A DNA stretch of 64,000 nucleotides from HK-STAS-PATE-2 sp046350895 (GCA_046350895.1 JAXLZL010000004.1:1-64000), one strand, 5' to 3'; counted from the first letter of the stretch, positions 17,034 through 26,990 are shown. The notes: a model not told the origin generated them from the sequence alone. Made by a program: numbers and translations.

Positions 17034-18153
17034 TTATGCGCCAAGCAAACGTTTGTAAAAAGCCTCAAGACGAAGAATGACTGACTCCCACGAATACTCT
17101 TTACGCACAACCTCACGGGCGCGCAATCCGCGCTGACGTGCCATTTCAGGATCATCCACCACCATTTGCATGGCCAGTGTCAGGGCTTTGACGTCGTCAG
17201 TTGGAAAGGCGAGTCCACTATGGTCAACAAGTTCGAGGTTTTCTTTGATGTCTGACATGATCACGAGCTTGGCATTCGCCATCGCTTCAATGATGGCCAC
17301 CGACAAGCCTTCAGCGCGAGATGGATGAACGAACGCATGGGCATGAGACAGGATTTGGCGGAGCGGTTCACCGCTTTGGTAGCCAAGCAACTTCACGCGA
17401 TGGTCTTTGTCAGCCAAATCGCGAAGCTTTTGATCATAGTGACTTGAGTGAAAGGCCTCACCAACAATAACCAGCTTCTTCTCTGTTTGCACGTCACGAA
17501 AGGCCTCAATGGCAACATCATAGGCCTTATTCGGCACCAAACGGCCAACACCCAACAAATACTCACCCGCCTTTAAGCCAAACTGAGAAAGCAGATCAAC
17601 GCCTTGCGGAGCTCGGGATATCGGCACCATTTGGTATGTAGGTAACCTCTTTTTTATAATTTGTACGACAAAACACTTTGATGACGTGCGAAACGGCGAT
17701 CGTCGCATGCGGAAAGTTCACCGCCGACCATTCACCGAATTGCAAATACATTCTTGCAAACCTCGACCACTTGGTATCAAACCAATCGCGGCTATGAAAG
17801 GTCGTCACAATTTTTGCCTTCCACTTAAACAAACGCGGGATCCACGCCAAGGTTGAAGGACCTACGCCGTGGTAATGGATGATGTCGGTTTTCTGAAACA
17901 ACACATGCAGGGTCGAAAAAAAGACATGCGAGATCGTCGCCGTATTTTTACCGGGGATAAACGGCGTGCGAATGAGCTTCACACCATTCCATTCTGGCAG
18001 CTGATAGGTAGAGCTATCGCGTACATACACAAAAATCTCATGACCTCGCTCAGCTAAACGGGTCGCAACCTGCTCGACGTGGCGTTCAACACCACCCGCA
18101 CCCTGGATAGAGGCAGAAGGGATGCCTTTGGAGCCAATAATATGGATGCGCAT
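17034..18153 (-). CDS. glycosyltransferase family 4, GT-B fold (internal frameshift)
   Basis: A GT4 glycosyltransferase of about 372 residues once a single frameshift is corrected. The first part (18153 to about 17610) has GSKGIPSASIQGAGGVERHV, typical of the family, and ends in YIPNGADI. The second part, in another frame, continues APQGVDLLSQFGLK...LLGVGRLVPNKAYD, then the nucleotide-sugar site HPSRAEGLSVAIIEAMA. The shift lies in the run ATCCCGAGCTCCG at about 17600-17625. Both halves are intact apart from this, which favours a sequencing indel over a dead gene. It heads an envelope operon (GT4-murD-wecG) with a regulated-looking leader. Confidence 0.85.
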
Positions 18154-18212
18154 GGGATTACCCCAATCCTACCTAAAATGCCTAAAAACGTCACTTTTTG
18201 GCTTTTGGTATT

Positions 18213-18240
18213 AAAAAAACCGCTAATATTAGCGGAGGGG
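18213..18240 (-). terminator. terminator-like hairpin in the leader of the GT4 operon
   Basis: CCGCTAATATTAGCGG followed by seven T on the minus strand, about 20 bases after the predicted transcription start and 60 bases before the GT4 start codon. Its place between promoter and gene suggests attenuation. Confidence 0.6.
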
Positions 18241-18261
18241 TTTTGTGCGCAACGTAGATTA

Positions 18262-18290
18262 ATAATATCAGGTTTTCCTGATTTTGTCAA
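18262..18290 (-). promoter_or_regulatory. strong promoter of the GT4-murD-wecG operon with a palindromic operator
   Basis: TTGACA, 17 bases, TATTAT on the minus strand. The spacer is filled by a perfect inverted repeat, ATCAGG-TTTT-CCTGAT (18267-18282), which is where a repressor would block polymerase. Confidence 0.75.
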
Positions 18291-18327
18291 GATCATGGTG
18301 GACATAACATCGCGGACAAACAGAGAA

Positions 18328-18345
18328 GAAGGCGTCAACGCCTTC
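18328..18345 (-). terminator. hairpin after the secreted-protein gene
   Basis: GAAGGCG-TTGA-CGCCTTC directly after the TGA at 18348, followed by a weak T-rich stretch. Confidence 0.55.
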
Positions 18346-18347
18346 TT

Positions 18348-19061
18348 TCAGTAATTCCTCCAGAGGTGCGTGCCAGACACATCATAGTCCAACCAGACAC
18401 CTGTATATATATGATATGGGTCCGGAGGATCGACGTAATTTCTTGCAGAGATCGGATCCATCACACCTGATCTTATGGATACGTCTGCCATGAAAAACCG
18501 TTTGAAGGCATCCTCGCGCAGAACGATGCGGACCGTTCCTCTAGGTGCGGATTGAAAAGATATTCTCGTTTCATCGGCTGTGCGCTGAGACCAATCCTCG
18601 CCACATCGTCCCGACGTGCCGCCGAATGTCTGGGCGTACCCATCACGATAGAGAACAATCAAGCAACTGTGTCGTCGCGGATGCATCGCCTCGCGTCTCC
18701 ACTGAGGACAAACAAGGGTATACGGGTTAAACACCTCGCCGTGCGAAGCGTCAGACAAATAATACCGATAACGCAGACCTGTTTTCTTTTCCATCCGGGT
18801 CAGTGAATGCTCGATATTGTCCAGTACTCGTTCGCTTAAGTCGACATCAGTCTCGTTGTAGACTGATCTTGAACAGTCATGAGTGCGCGCTACCAGCTCT
18901 TCAGAGTACCAGAACCAAGTAGTGGGCAGTGGCCCCGACATAATCTTCGTAGGTACAGGCTCATAAGGCGGCATGCACGAATCTGGCGCAGGGCCGGCCT
19001 CAGCTCGTACCGTTATCAAACAGACGAACAAGACACAGAAAGTGAGAAAAAAAGTACGCAT
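18348..19061 (-). CDS. secreted protein of unknown function
   Basis: 237 residues with a clear signal peptide (hydrophobic residues 4-20, cleavage likely after AEA near residue 22) and no further membrane segment. The mature part has several Cys residues (in DSCMPP, HDCSRS, LVCPQW, HSCLIV, GRCGED), probably forming disulfides, which would fit the DsbA-like enzymes at 62-63 kb. No family recognised. The ATG has the ribosome site GGAGGTG. It stands alone with promoter and terminator. Base use is more GC-rich than in core genes. Confidence 0.65.
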   Translation of the reverse strand: MRTFFLTFCVLFVCLITVRAEAGPAPDSCMPPYEPVPTKIMSGPLPTTWFWYSEELVARTHDCSRSVYNETDVDLSERVLDNIEHSLTRMEKKTGLRYRYYLSDASHGEVFNPYTLVCPQWRREAMHPRRHSCLIVLYRDGYAQTFGGTSGRCGEDWSQRTADETRISFQSAPRGTVRIVLREDAFKRFFMADVSIRSGVMDPISARNYVDPPDPYHIYTGVWLDYDVSGTHLWRNY

Positions 19062-19094
19062 TTACCACCTCCATCTTTGTAGAAATGCCGTTTC

Positions 19095-19123
19095 AGACTA
19101 AAAGAAGTTACGATTACGGTCAA
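19095..19123 (-). promoter_or_regulatory. promoter of the secreted-protein gene
   Basis: TTGACC, 17 bases, TAGTCT on the minus strand, about 34 bases before the ATG at 19061. Confidence 0.65.
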
Positions 19124-19144
19124 AAAGCAATTGTAATTTGATAT

Positions 19145-19174
19145 AAAAAACCAAAACCCCCGCTTTCGCAGGGG
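19145..19174 (-). terminator. terminator after tRNA-Lys
   Basis: CCCC-TGCGAAAGCG-GGGG hairpin followed by TTTTGGTTTTTT on the minus strand. Confidence 0.8.
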
Positions 19175-19182
19175 TATTTGAA

Positions 19183-19258
<76 letters not shown>

Positions 19259-19273
19259 GTATGGATGCGCGGT

Positions 19274-19301
19274 AGTATACTAAATGAGGCTAAAAAAGCA
19301 A
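19274..19301 (-). promoter_or_regulatory. promoter of tRNA-Lys
   Basis: TTGCTT, 16 bases, TATACT on the minus strand, 15 bases before the mature tRNA 5' end. Confidence 0.65.
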
Positions 19302-19311
19302 GACAAACAAT

Positions 19312-19333
19312 AAAACGCCCCTTAAGGCGTTTT
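19312..19333 (-). terminator. terminator after the 19341-20249 gene
   Basis: AAAACGCC-TTAAGG-GGCGTTTT hairpin with flanking T residues, between this gene and the tRNA-Lys promoter. Confidence 0.7.
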
Positions 19334-19340
19334 CAGCATT

Positions 19341-20249
19341 TTAGAAGGCGAGGTGACCGGGCTTGGTCGTGATCGCCTTGATATCCCGCACATAGAGGAC
19401 GCTATGATCCTGTTTGACCATGGCGCTGTGACAGACGAGCTCTAGCGATCTCACCGTATGGCGACCGTCGAGCACAGGCACATGCCTGACGCCCATATCA
19501 GCCACTTGAGATGAGAGCAGATGGACTCTGCTACCCCTCTGCACGTCGGGCCAGAGCCTGGCATGAGCCAAACCCTCCGACAACGTTGCGGAGCGGTAAC
19601 CGTTACTAATCCCCCATCTCATCGCATCATTCTGTGACACCGTCGAGCCAAATTTTTTCAACAGACACGGAATCACGCCAATGCGGGACTTCGGACAGTA
19701 TTGGTCCTCTTTACCGAGGCGAAATTCATTGGTGACAGGCCAGCCTTTTTGCAAACGCCAATCGATAAAATCGAAAGCATCCGCAAGTGACTTGGCGCTG
19801 CCATCCCAAGGCTTCGTATGATCGAGCCAGTATTCGCCGTCGCTCAAGGTTTCTTCTCGCCTATAAAGCGAGACCATGCGATGGGCAGCGGTACTGGCGC
19901 GTCGCGCATTGACGAGGTGCAAAAGCCTGCAAATCGGCTTCTTCGTCTCACAACATGCCCGAAAGAGCCGCTCGAAGAACCATGCCTCGAGAACATACGA
20001 GTTCTTGGCCGTGACATGCGAAGGATAAACGATGAGCCGTGCCCGGTCCGATTCAGGGACCGTATCCAGGCCTCGAGCAATCTCATCCTCCAACGGATCC
20101 TGCCAAGAACAGATATCCTCAGCAATGACACGCATGGCATCCGGCCTCGATACCATCCAGTTCATGACGGCGAACGGATTATCGATAGCGGCAAGCGCCT
20201 CATTCAGCCGATACAGACACACCGCGTGCCGATCCAGAGCCTCGATCAT
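19341..20249 (-). CDS. hypothetical protein, accessory type
   Basis: 302 residues, soluble, no signal peptide. The N-terminal half is helical (MIEALDRHAVCLYRLNEALAAI) and the middle contains WF/RLF aromatic segments and a CRLLHLVNARRAS stretch; no family recognised. I chose the ATG at 20249 because it follows AACAGGAGTACGC, a good ribosome site; a longer frame starts 14 codons upstream without one. It follows the photolyase gene by 38 bases and may be expressed with it. Composition is GC-richer than the photolyase gene, in keeping with the other strong-ribosome-site accessory genes. Confidence 0.65.
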   Translation of the reverse strand: MIEALDRHAVCLYRLNEALAAIDNPFAVMNWMVSRPDAMRVIAEDICSWQDPLEDEIARGLDTVPESDRARLIVYPSHVTAKNSYVLEAWFFERLFRACCETKKPICRLLHLVNARRASTAAHRMVSLYRREETLSDGEYWLDHTKPWDGSAKSLADAFDFIDWRLQKGWPVTNEFRLGKEDQYCPKSRIGVIPCLLKKFGSTVSQNDAMRWGISNGYRSATLSEGLAHARLWPDVQRGSRVHLLSSQVADMGVRHVPVLDGRHTVRSLELVCHSAMVKQDHSVLYVRDIKAITTKPGHLAF

Positions 20250-20287
20250 GCGTACTCCTGTTGGTTCAAGGTCCTGCTTAGCACTTA

Positions 20288-21637
20288 TCACATTTTGTTA
20301 TTACGTGCAATATACTCACCTACATCGAACTTGCGTTCACAGCCATTGCGGTTCATATAGCGCACGCGTCCAAAAACCTTGCGTCTCGACCAGGGCCGGT
20401 CATGAACGCCACCCATCGACCAAGCGATGCCGGCATAACCGTTCGGGTCACGGCCATCGAGCTCATAGCGGTCATTTAGCACGATGGCGATCTTCATCGC
20501 TTCTTCTACAGATTCACTCCACTCTAAAATCTTCTTCGCCCAATACATACGCATGTAACCATGCATTTTGCCATGTTTCACCATCTCAAGCTGGGCGGCA
20601 TTCCACAAACCATCATGCGTTTTGGCGGATTCAAATTGTTTGAACGTATTGACGAATTCGCGTTTGTCTTTACGATGCTTGGCAATATCCTCTTTTGCCC
20701 AATCAGGAAAACATCCAACCGTGTCATAGTCATCAGGGTGGTAATAGCAAAAATTATCTGATAATTCACGGCGAATGATGAGCTCTTCTAGATAAGCCTC
20801 TTTATCCTTGGACGGAGCCGCCGCCTTCATTACTTCAAAGGCCGCCCGTTGCGGGCTCAGCATGCCATAATGAAAATACGGTGAGAGGTCTGACTGGGCT
20901 TGGGCATTTGGGTCATTGCGCCCTTCGTCATAGCCGTTCAATTCATGTTGGATAAATCCTCGCAAAGCCCTCTGCGCCGCCTTCTCGCCTGCAAAAATCC
21001 AAGACACGGGTGCAATCTCACGACCTTTAAAGCCGCGTCGCAACGCATCCCACTTAATCACCGGTGACGTAATGGCAATCGGGTGTTTCTTCAGGATTGG
21101 AAAATCCGTCAAAAAAGCTTTGAGCAGCTTTTTGATTTTTGGGCGCAATGTATAAGCGCCATATTCGGCTTTGTCCGACGCTATCCAGCATGGCACGACA
21201 TTATGCGCATCGACTTCGATAACGGGGATCCCAACCGCTTTTACCACCGACTTTAGCCATTTGCGCTGGATGCGCAGAGGCGAAAAATCCGTTACAAGTC
21301 CGCCAATCTTCTGTTTCTTGATCCATAGAACCAGGTCCTGCTCCGTCTTTGATCCAATGAGCAAAGAAAAGCCGATGCCCTTTTTCTGACAATCAACCGA
21401 GATCTCTTCGAGTGCAGCGAGCTTAAATTCAAACTGGCGACGGCCTCCGCCTAAAAAGGCCGGATCGAGATTATAAACCACCTGCAGGACAACGTTTTCA
21501 CGCATGGCCCATTCTTGGGCGGCCAAGAGCGCCCAATTGTCTTCAAGGCGCATGTCACGGTTCATCCAATAGGCGATGGCGCCTTTTTGGTAAGGATGGT
21601 GGTTCAGGGTGCGCATGCGGCGCGGATCAACGCTCAT
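20288..21637 (-). CDS. class II deoxyribodipyrimidine photolyase
   Basis: Light-driven repair of cyclobutane pyrimidine dimers using FADH-. 449 residues. The C-terminal FAD domain has the class II pattern WNAAQLEMVKHGKMHGYMRM...KKILEW and NDRYELDGRDPNGYAGIAW followed by GVHDRPW; the N-terminal domain begins with AIAYWMNRDMRLEDNWAL. I chose the ATG at 21637 because the family starts shortly before the YWMNRD strand and the upstream extension lies in the divergent promoter region. It is divergent from the UbiA gene and 0.9 kb from crtI, a light-protection neighbourhood. A cryptochrome role is possible but less likely for class II. Confidence 0.93.
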   Translation of the reverse strand: MSVDPRRMRTLNHHPYQKGAIAYWMNRDMRLEDNWALLAAQEWAMRENVVLQVVYNLDPAFLGGGRRQFEFKLAALEEISVDCQKKGIGFSLLIGSKTEQDLVLWIKKQKIGGLVTDFSPLRIQRKWLKSVVKAVGIPVIEVDAHNVVPCWIASDKAEYGAYTLRPKIKKLLKAFLTDFPILKKHPIAITSPVIKWDALRRGFKGREIAPVSWIFAGEKAAQRALRGFIQHELNGYDEGRNDPNAQAQSDLSPYFHYGMLSPQRAAFEVMKAAAPSKDKEAYLEELIIRRELSDNFCYYHPDDYDTVGCFPDWAKEDIAKHRKDKREFVNTFKQFESAKTHDGLWNAAQLEMVKHGKMHGYMRMYWAKKILEWSESVEEAMKIAIVLNDRYELDGRDPNGYAGIAWSMGGVHDRPWSRRKVFGRVRYMNRNGCERKFDVGEYIARNNKM

Positions 21638-21673
21638 AAGACAAAAGAATAACCGACATGCTACGCTTTGGCC

Positions 21674-22504
21674 ATGCAACTCCCCCTTTGGCTCAAGGTG
21701 TCGCGACCGCGTTTTTGGATCTACTTGTTGGGACCTTTTTTGATCGGCTGCGCCATGATCTACCGCCAAACCGGCACCGTCCCGTGGCAGCTATGGCCGT
21801 GGCTGCTGTATTTTACTTATCCTGCCAATATTTTTATCTACGGGTTTAACGATTGCTTTGATTACGAAACCGATGTCTTGAATGCCAAAAAACAAGGTTA
21901 CGAGGCCTTGGTACCGCCAGACCGCCGCAACCTCATCGGCATCATGATAGCCGTATCGCATGCGCCGTTTCTTTTTTTGGCGCCTTGGCTACCAAACAAG
22001 CCAACCGCCATTCTCCTTGGCTTTCTCTTTTTGGGGTTATTCTATTCATCCCCGCCGTTGCGTTTTAAGGTCCGACCTTTTTGGGACAGCCTTTCAAATG
22101 TCCTATATGCATTACCTGGGCTATTTGCCTACGCTTTGGGCGGCGGCACCGCCTGGAGCCCCGATGTACTTATTGCCGCCGGGCTCTGGTGCATGGCCAT
22201 GCATGCCTATAGCGCAGCCCCAGACATCGCCGCTGACACGCAGGCCGGCCTGCAAACGATTGCCACAAAACTGGGATGGAAGCGCACCGTGCTTTTCTGC
22301 CTCTTTCTCTATGCGGCTGCAGCCTTGCTCGTCATACCTCACTCGCCGCTCTTTGGCTTTGTTGCTGGCATCGCCTACGTCTTCATGATGGCAAAGAGCT
22401 ATAAAGACGGCGAAGCAAAGCTCACCCAAAACTATCAGCACTTTCCAGCTATCAACGCGCTGTTTGGGATGTTGTTGTTTTTTGCCGCCGCGTTCGTGCA
22501 TTAA
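21674..22504 (+). CDS. UbiA-family prenyltransferase, lycopene elongase-like
   Basis: An integral membrane prenyltransferase of 276 residues with about eight hydrophobic helices. The two Asp-rich motifs are NDCFDYETD (about residue 58) and DIAADTQAG, which bind Mg-prenyl diphosphate. The segment YPANIFIYGFNDCFDYETDVLN resembles C50 carotenoid lycopene elongases (CrtEb/LyeJ type) more than UbiA/MenA proteins, and the context next to crtI-crtB-crtE supports that. Product would be a C50 (or C45) acyclic carotenoid; this is inference. The start is the ATG at 21674 (a TTG two codons earlier is possible). Its stop overlaps the crtI stop by four bases, tail to tail. Confidence 0.8.
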   Translation: MQLPLWLKVSRPRFWIYLLGPFLIGCAMIYRQTGTVPWQLWPWLLYFTYPANIFIYGFNDCFDYETDVLNAKKQGYEALVPPDRRNLIGIMIAVSHAPFLFLAPWLPNKPTAILLGFLFLGLFYSSPPLRFKVRPFWDSLSNVLYALPGLFAYALGGGTAWSPDVLIAAGLWCMAMHAYSAAPDIAADTQAGLQTIATKLGWKRTVLFCLFLYAAAALLVIPHSPLFGFVAGIAYVFMMAKSYKDGEAKLTQNYQHFPAINALFGMLLFFAAAFVH

Positions 22505-24023
22505 AGATTTGAGAGATCGGGCAATGCAGGCAATGCCTGCATTGTTTTGTTTTTCATCAAACGCTTCACAATCAACTCGGCACTAATCAACACCATCGGC
22601 ATGCCAATGCCCGGCTGTGCACCCGCCCCCACAAAAAAGAGATTGTCGATCTTTGGGTGCTTTGTCTTTGGACGGAACCAGGCCGTCTGAAACAAGGTAT
22701 GCGCGAGACCGAGTGCCGTACCGCGATAGCTGTTATAGCGCTTTTCAAAATCTTGAATGCTGAAAAGCTCTTTGGCGACGATACAAGCGCCAAATCTCGT
22801 TCTCCCGTCTGCTCTTCGATCGTGGCGAGGATCTTTTTGAGATAGTCCTCGCGTAGCTGGGCAGAGTCATCGAGACCTGCGGCCACGGGTACAAGAATAA
22901 AAAGATTTTCATGGTCGGGCGGCGCCACGGAGTCATCAGTCTTTGATGGCGCGCAGACATAAAACGACGGATCGCTCGGCCACTGCGGCCGGTCAAAGAT
23001 CTGGCGAAAATTCTCTTTCCAATCTTTGGCGAACACCAGGGTGTGGTGCTCTAGGCCGTTTACGCGACCCTTAATGCCGAGATACGCGATAAATGCCGAT
23101 GGTGCCAAGACACGCTTCTTCCAGTAGGCGTCCGAGTGCACGCGCTGTTCTTGGCCAAGCAAGACGCGATCGGTCCATTCAAGGTCGGCATTTGAGACGA
23201 CGACGTCAGCCTGAATCTCTTCGCCCGTCGACAAGCGAATGCCTGTTGCGACCGTGCTCTTGACCATGATTTTTTCTACATTCGCCTGCGTGTGATAGCT
23301 CACCCCATGCTTTGCGCCAATGGCAACCAGCGCCTTGGTGATTTCATAGATGCCACCCTTTGGATAAAAAACGCCCAACTCGGTATCGATATGCGTCATC
23401 ATACTGTAAATCGCCGGAGCATTAAACGGCGAATTGCCTAAAAAGACGAGCGGGTACTGCAATAACTTCTGCACAAAAGGCGACGAGAACCATCGCTTAA
23501 CGTATTTATCCATGGTCTGAAATACCGAAAGACGGCTCCCCTCAATCATCAATCTCGGCGTAAAAAAATCCAAAGGCGAGTCGATATTGCCATAAAGAAA
23601 ATCCTTCTTCGAGACTTCGTATTGGTATTTCGAGCGTCGCAAATACTCGTCAAGCTTGGCCGCTGAACCGGCCTCAAGCGATTCATAAACAACTTTGTCT
23701 GCCGCCAATTCAGAGCGCAGATCAACCGGGCCTCTCGCCTCATCTTTAAAATAGACGCGATACGAAGGGTCGAGTTTTACGAGATTAAGATAGTCTTCAA
23801 TGTTTTCTCCCAGTAAATCAAACGTGCGCTGAAAGATGTCCGGCATCAAATACCAAGACGGACCCATGTCAAAACGAAAGCCGTCTTTTTCTAGCAGGCT
23901 CGCACGGCCGCCAAGCTGTTCATTTTTTTCGTAAACCGATACACGAAGCCCGGCTTTGGCCAGAAAAGCCGCGGTCGCCAGCCCACCAAGGCCAGAACCG
24001 ACAATAATCACGTGTTTAGGCAT
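22501..24023 (-). CDS. crtI: phytoene desaturase CrtI (frameshift near C-terminus)
   Basis: FAD-dependent desaturase converting phytoene towards lycopene, about 506 residues after correction. N-terminal FAD site IIVGSGLGGLATAAFLAKAG and VYEKNEQLGGRAS, then the family block FRFDMGPSWYLMPD. The frame breaks near 22800; in another frame the protein continues SIQDFEKRYNSYRGTALGL, HTLFQTAWFRP and the C-terminal FAD/membrane motif FVGAGAQPGIGMPMVLISAE. The rest is intact, so an indel artefact is likely. The start codon overlaps the crtB stop. Number of desaturation steps cannot be read from sequence, but bacterial CrtI usually gives lycopene. Confidence 0.9.
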
Positions 24024-24873
24024 AAAGCATGGATAACGGGATTGTTTTTATCTTTTCTCTAAGTGTCGTGCTCGCACGTTTGGTGAAAACGTCATAACCG
24101 TTCTGCTCGATCTTTAGCAGGATGAAGCGGTAAAGATCACTGGCCAACCGCACCGGCAATCGTCCCCCGTGATTTAAAAGCGCGATACCCTTATTCGCCT
24201 CTTCATAGAGCGCATGAATGCGTGCCATCTGCCATTTCATCATTTCAATGAATGCCGGGGTCACCTCGCCCTTGGCAATATCCTCGTCAGACAAGCCAAA
24301 CCGAGCCAACTCATCTTTCGGTAGATAGATACGGCCACGTTCACGATAATCTTCACCGATATCACGTAAAAAATTCGTGAGTTGCATTGCTTCACCCAGG
24401 GCTGACGCGCAACGAGTCACTTCGTCCGTTGACGCCTCTTTCTGCCAACCGATGACATGGGTCATCATCAAGCCGACAACGACGGCCGAACCATGCATGT
24501 ATTGCCGTAACTCCTCGTAATTCGCATACCGCGTCTTCACCAAGTCCTGCTTCATGGCTGTCAAAAAGTCGGTGGCAAGCTGTTCTGGGATCTCATACCG
24601 GCTAAAGACATCCTTGGCCGCCATGAGGACAGGATCAGAGGTCTTAGCCCCGCCCAATACCGACTTCCACTCGTTTTCCCAACGGTCTAACTTCATGACA
24701 GCGTCCTCAGGCGAATTGCCATCCACCATCTCATCAGGCAAACGAAAAAAGGCATACAAGGCATTAACGGCTTTGCGGCGTTTCTTCTCAAAAAACAGGG
24801 TGGCAAAATAATAGCTTTTTCCATATCGCTTCTGGATGCGCGCGCATTCGCGATAGGCTTGTTCGAGCGTCAT
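24016..24873 (-). CDS. crtB: phytoene synthase CrtB
   Basis: Condenses two geranylgeranyl diphosphates into 15-cis-phytoene. 285 residues, normal for the family. Both Asp-rich motifs are present: DEMVD (after LYAFFRLP) and DIGED in NFLRDIGEDYRERGRIYLP. The start at 24873 sits one base after the TGA of the crtE gene (TGATATG), suggesting translational coupling; a start ten codons upstream (24903), overlapping crtE, is the alternative. The stop overlaps the crtI start. A squalene/dehydrosqualene synthase is the main alternative, but adjacency to crtI and crtE supports CrtB. Confidence 0.92.
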   Translation of the reverse strand: MTLEQAYRECARIQKRYGKSYYFATLFFEKKRRKAVNALYAFFRLPDEMVDGNSPEDAVMKLDRWENEWKSVLGGAKTSDPVLMAAKDVFSRYEIPEQLATDFLTAMKQDLVKTRYANYEELRQYMHGSAVVVGLMMTHVIGWQKEASTDEVTRCASALGEAMQLTNFLRDIGEDYRERGRIYLPKDELARFGLSDEDIAKGEVTPAFIEMMKWQMARIHALYEEANKGIALLNHGGRLPVRLASDLYRFILLKIEQNGYDVFTKRASTTLREKIKTIPLSMLYA

Positions 24874-24874
24874 A

Positions 24875-25940
24875 TCAGCTGATGCGTGAACAGATTTTTT
24901 CATAGAGGGCCAAAAAGCCCGCTTGTTCTTTGGCCTTAAAACCACTTTTCTTGATGGCTTGTTCGGCTTTTTTAAAATAGCCGTTCATGGTTTTACTCAC
25001 TTGCTCAAAGGCGCCGCTCTGCTCAAAAAGCGCATGGACTTCTCGCGCCTGCTTTTCGTCCACCATCGATCGCCAGAGCTTTTTTAAAGCGGCTTTTTGC
25101 TTGGGACCGCCATGCGTATGAATGAACTGCGTGAACATGGTGTGCTGGCCGTCGCGCAAATCAGAAAATGGCTGCTTGCCAAGGTCTTTAGCCGTACCCG
25201 TCAGATCTAGCAGGTCATCTTGAATTTGAAAGGCGATGCCAAGCGGTCGGCCAAACGCTTCGGCAAAACCGAGATGCGCCTTAGGCGAACCGGCCAATGC
25301 CCACCCCATGCGCAATGGCTGCACAAAGGTATAACCCGCCGTTTTCATTGAGGTTTTCTTTAAGACTTGTTTGTCATTAACGCTTAGGCGCGTCATGCCA
25401 TCGATATCGAGCATTTGCCCAAGCATGACCTCTTGGTTCATCTCGGTATAAAATCCGCTGGAGGGCGAACAGAACGCGCTTGTCCAATCTTGGCTGATCA
25501 AAAAAACATTCGTTCGCCCAGACAAAAAGCATGTCGCCGACTAAAATGGCATGAGACTCCCCTATGTGCGCCGTATCGCCAATACGGGACTCTTTTTTAA
25601 ATAGCGTTTTGGCATATTCATGCAAGGTCGGCATGCCATGACGATCGGTACCCATGTCCATCACATCATCATGCATCAAGGCGAATGCATGAAAAAGCTC
25701 GATGCCAAGCAAAACCCTCCACACCGAAGGACTCATCTTGCCTCCACAAGACTCATACATTAACGCGGCAATATACGGACGTACGCGTTTACCGCCATGC
25801 ATCACGATGGTTTTTGCATGGGCAAATAGTCGGTTTAACGTGACATCATCAGCCTGACGCTTTACGCTCTTTAGTTTTGCATCCAAAAAACGCTCAAGCT
25901 CAGCATCAAAAACCGTTTTGAATTGGTGCAGTGAATGCAT
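24875..25940 (-). CDS. polyprenyl (geranylgeranyl) diphosphate synthase CrtE-like (internal frameshift)
   Basis: A trans-prenyltransferase of about 354 residues if one frameshift is corrected. The first part has GGKRVRP, the first Asp-rich motif in MHDDVMDMG and a DMLFVWA segment; after a shift around 25455-25465 (near a TTTT run) the second part continues EMNQEVMLGQMLDI, KTAGYT, then the second Asp-rich motif FQIQDDLLDLTG. Product chain length is not certain; position next to crtB argues for GGPP. It begins four bases after murG ends, so the pigment genes continue the cell-wall operon. It could also supply longer carriers. Confidence 0.88.
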
Positions 25941-25944
25941 AATA

Positions 25945-26990
25945 TTACAAAATGCCGTCGATACGGTCAGCGAGTGATTCTCCCCCGTCGGTTGTCATTA
26001 CGTTGTCATAATGGGAGACGAGTTTCTTTGCCTCTTCAGGATGTTGAACCATGGCTAATGCGCAGGCATGCAACATGGCGGCAAAACCCTCGGTGCGCTG
26101 ATCAAGCACAATCGCCGCATCAGCCTTAGCAAAGGCTTGGGCATTTGCTTCTTGGTGTGAACCCGGGATAGGCACAATGATGCACGGCTTTTGCAAAGCA
26201 ACGATTTCAGACAAAGAACCGAGACCAGCGCGTGTGATGACAACGTCTGCAGCCGCATAAGCGGCACGCATGCGCTCAGCGTCCAAAAACTCATACGAAG
26301 AATCGGCCGCCTTTTTGCCTTTACCTGACACATGAATGACCTGCATGTCTTTAAACCAAGCATCCTGTTTTGTCAGAAACGCTTCATTCAAAGCTTGGGC
26401 ACCCGTACCTCCACCCATGATAAGGACGATCGGCTTGGCCGCATCCAAACCGAAGACATTTGCCCCCTCTGCGCGTGTCATGACTTCACCGACAAAACGC
26501 ACTGGCGTTGCAATGCGGTGCACATGCTTAACGCCGGCAAATGGCGAGGTAGCATAGGCAAACGACGTTGTTACCGATGTTGCCAATGGTGCAATCAGTT
26601 TATTCGTCAGACCAGGCTCAACATCAAGCTGGTGCATCATGACTGATACCAAGCGTTTTGCGGAAATGAAACGGGAAACGCCGTAAAACCACCTGCTCCA
26701 ATCACCGCATCAGGACGTTCTTGTTCTAACAAACGCTTGGCTTCGACAAAGGCGCGATAGAGATCGAGAGGCCATGTTAGCCACTGCTTTGAAGGGTAAC
26801 GCGGTAATTTTGCCGCAGGAATGGCATGAAATGGGACATGAAAAACCTCGATAACGGCTTTTTCTGGGCCATATTCGGTACCAAACCAGCAAAACGACGC
26901 ATCTGCGTGTTTGGCTTTGAGCGACTGGTAGACAGCGATGAGTGGTGTTACCGGACCCATGGTCCCCCCTCCAACAAAGGCGTATTTCAT
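25945..26990 (-). CDS. murG: MurG, lipid II-forming GlcNAc transferase (internal frameshift)
   Basis: Adds GlcNAc to lipid I on the inner membrane face. About 348 residues after correction. The N-terminal loop is GGGTMGPVTPLIAV, a CPR-like variant of the usual GGGTGGHV. The first part ends VIGAGGFTAFPVSF; after a one-base shift around 26660 the second part continues SVMMHQLDVEPGLTNKL, IMGGGTGAQALNEAF and the GLGSLSEIVALQKPCIIVP nucleotide-sugar site. Essential in walled bacteria, so the break is probably artefactual. The ATG overlaps the ftsW stop by four bases. Confidence 0.92.

Noticed and set aside
25377..25525. Programmed ribosomal frameshifting in crtE, murG or ftsW
   Set aside because: The breaks have no common slippery site or downstream structure and occur in many unrelated genes, so indel errors explain them better.
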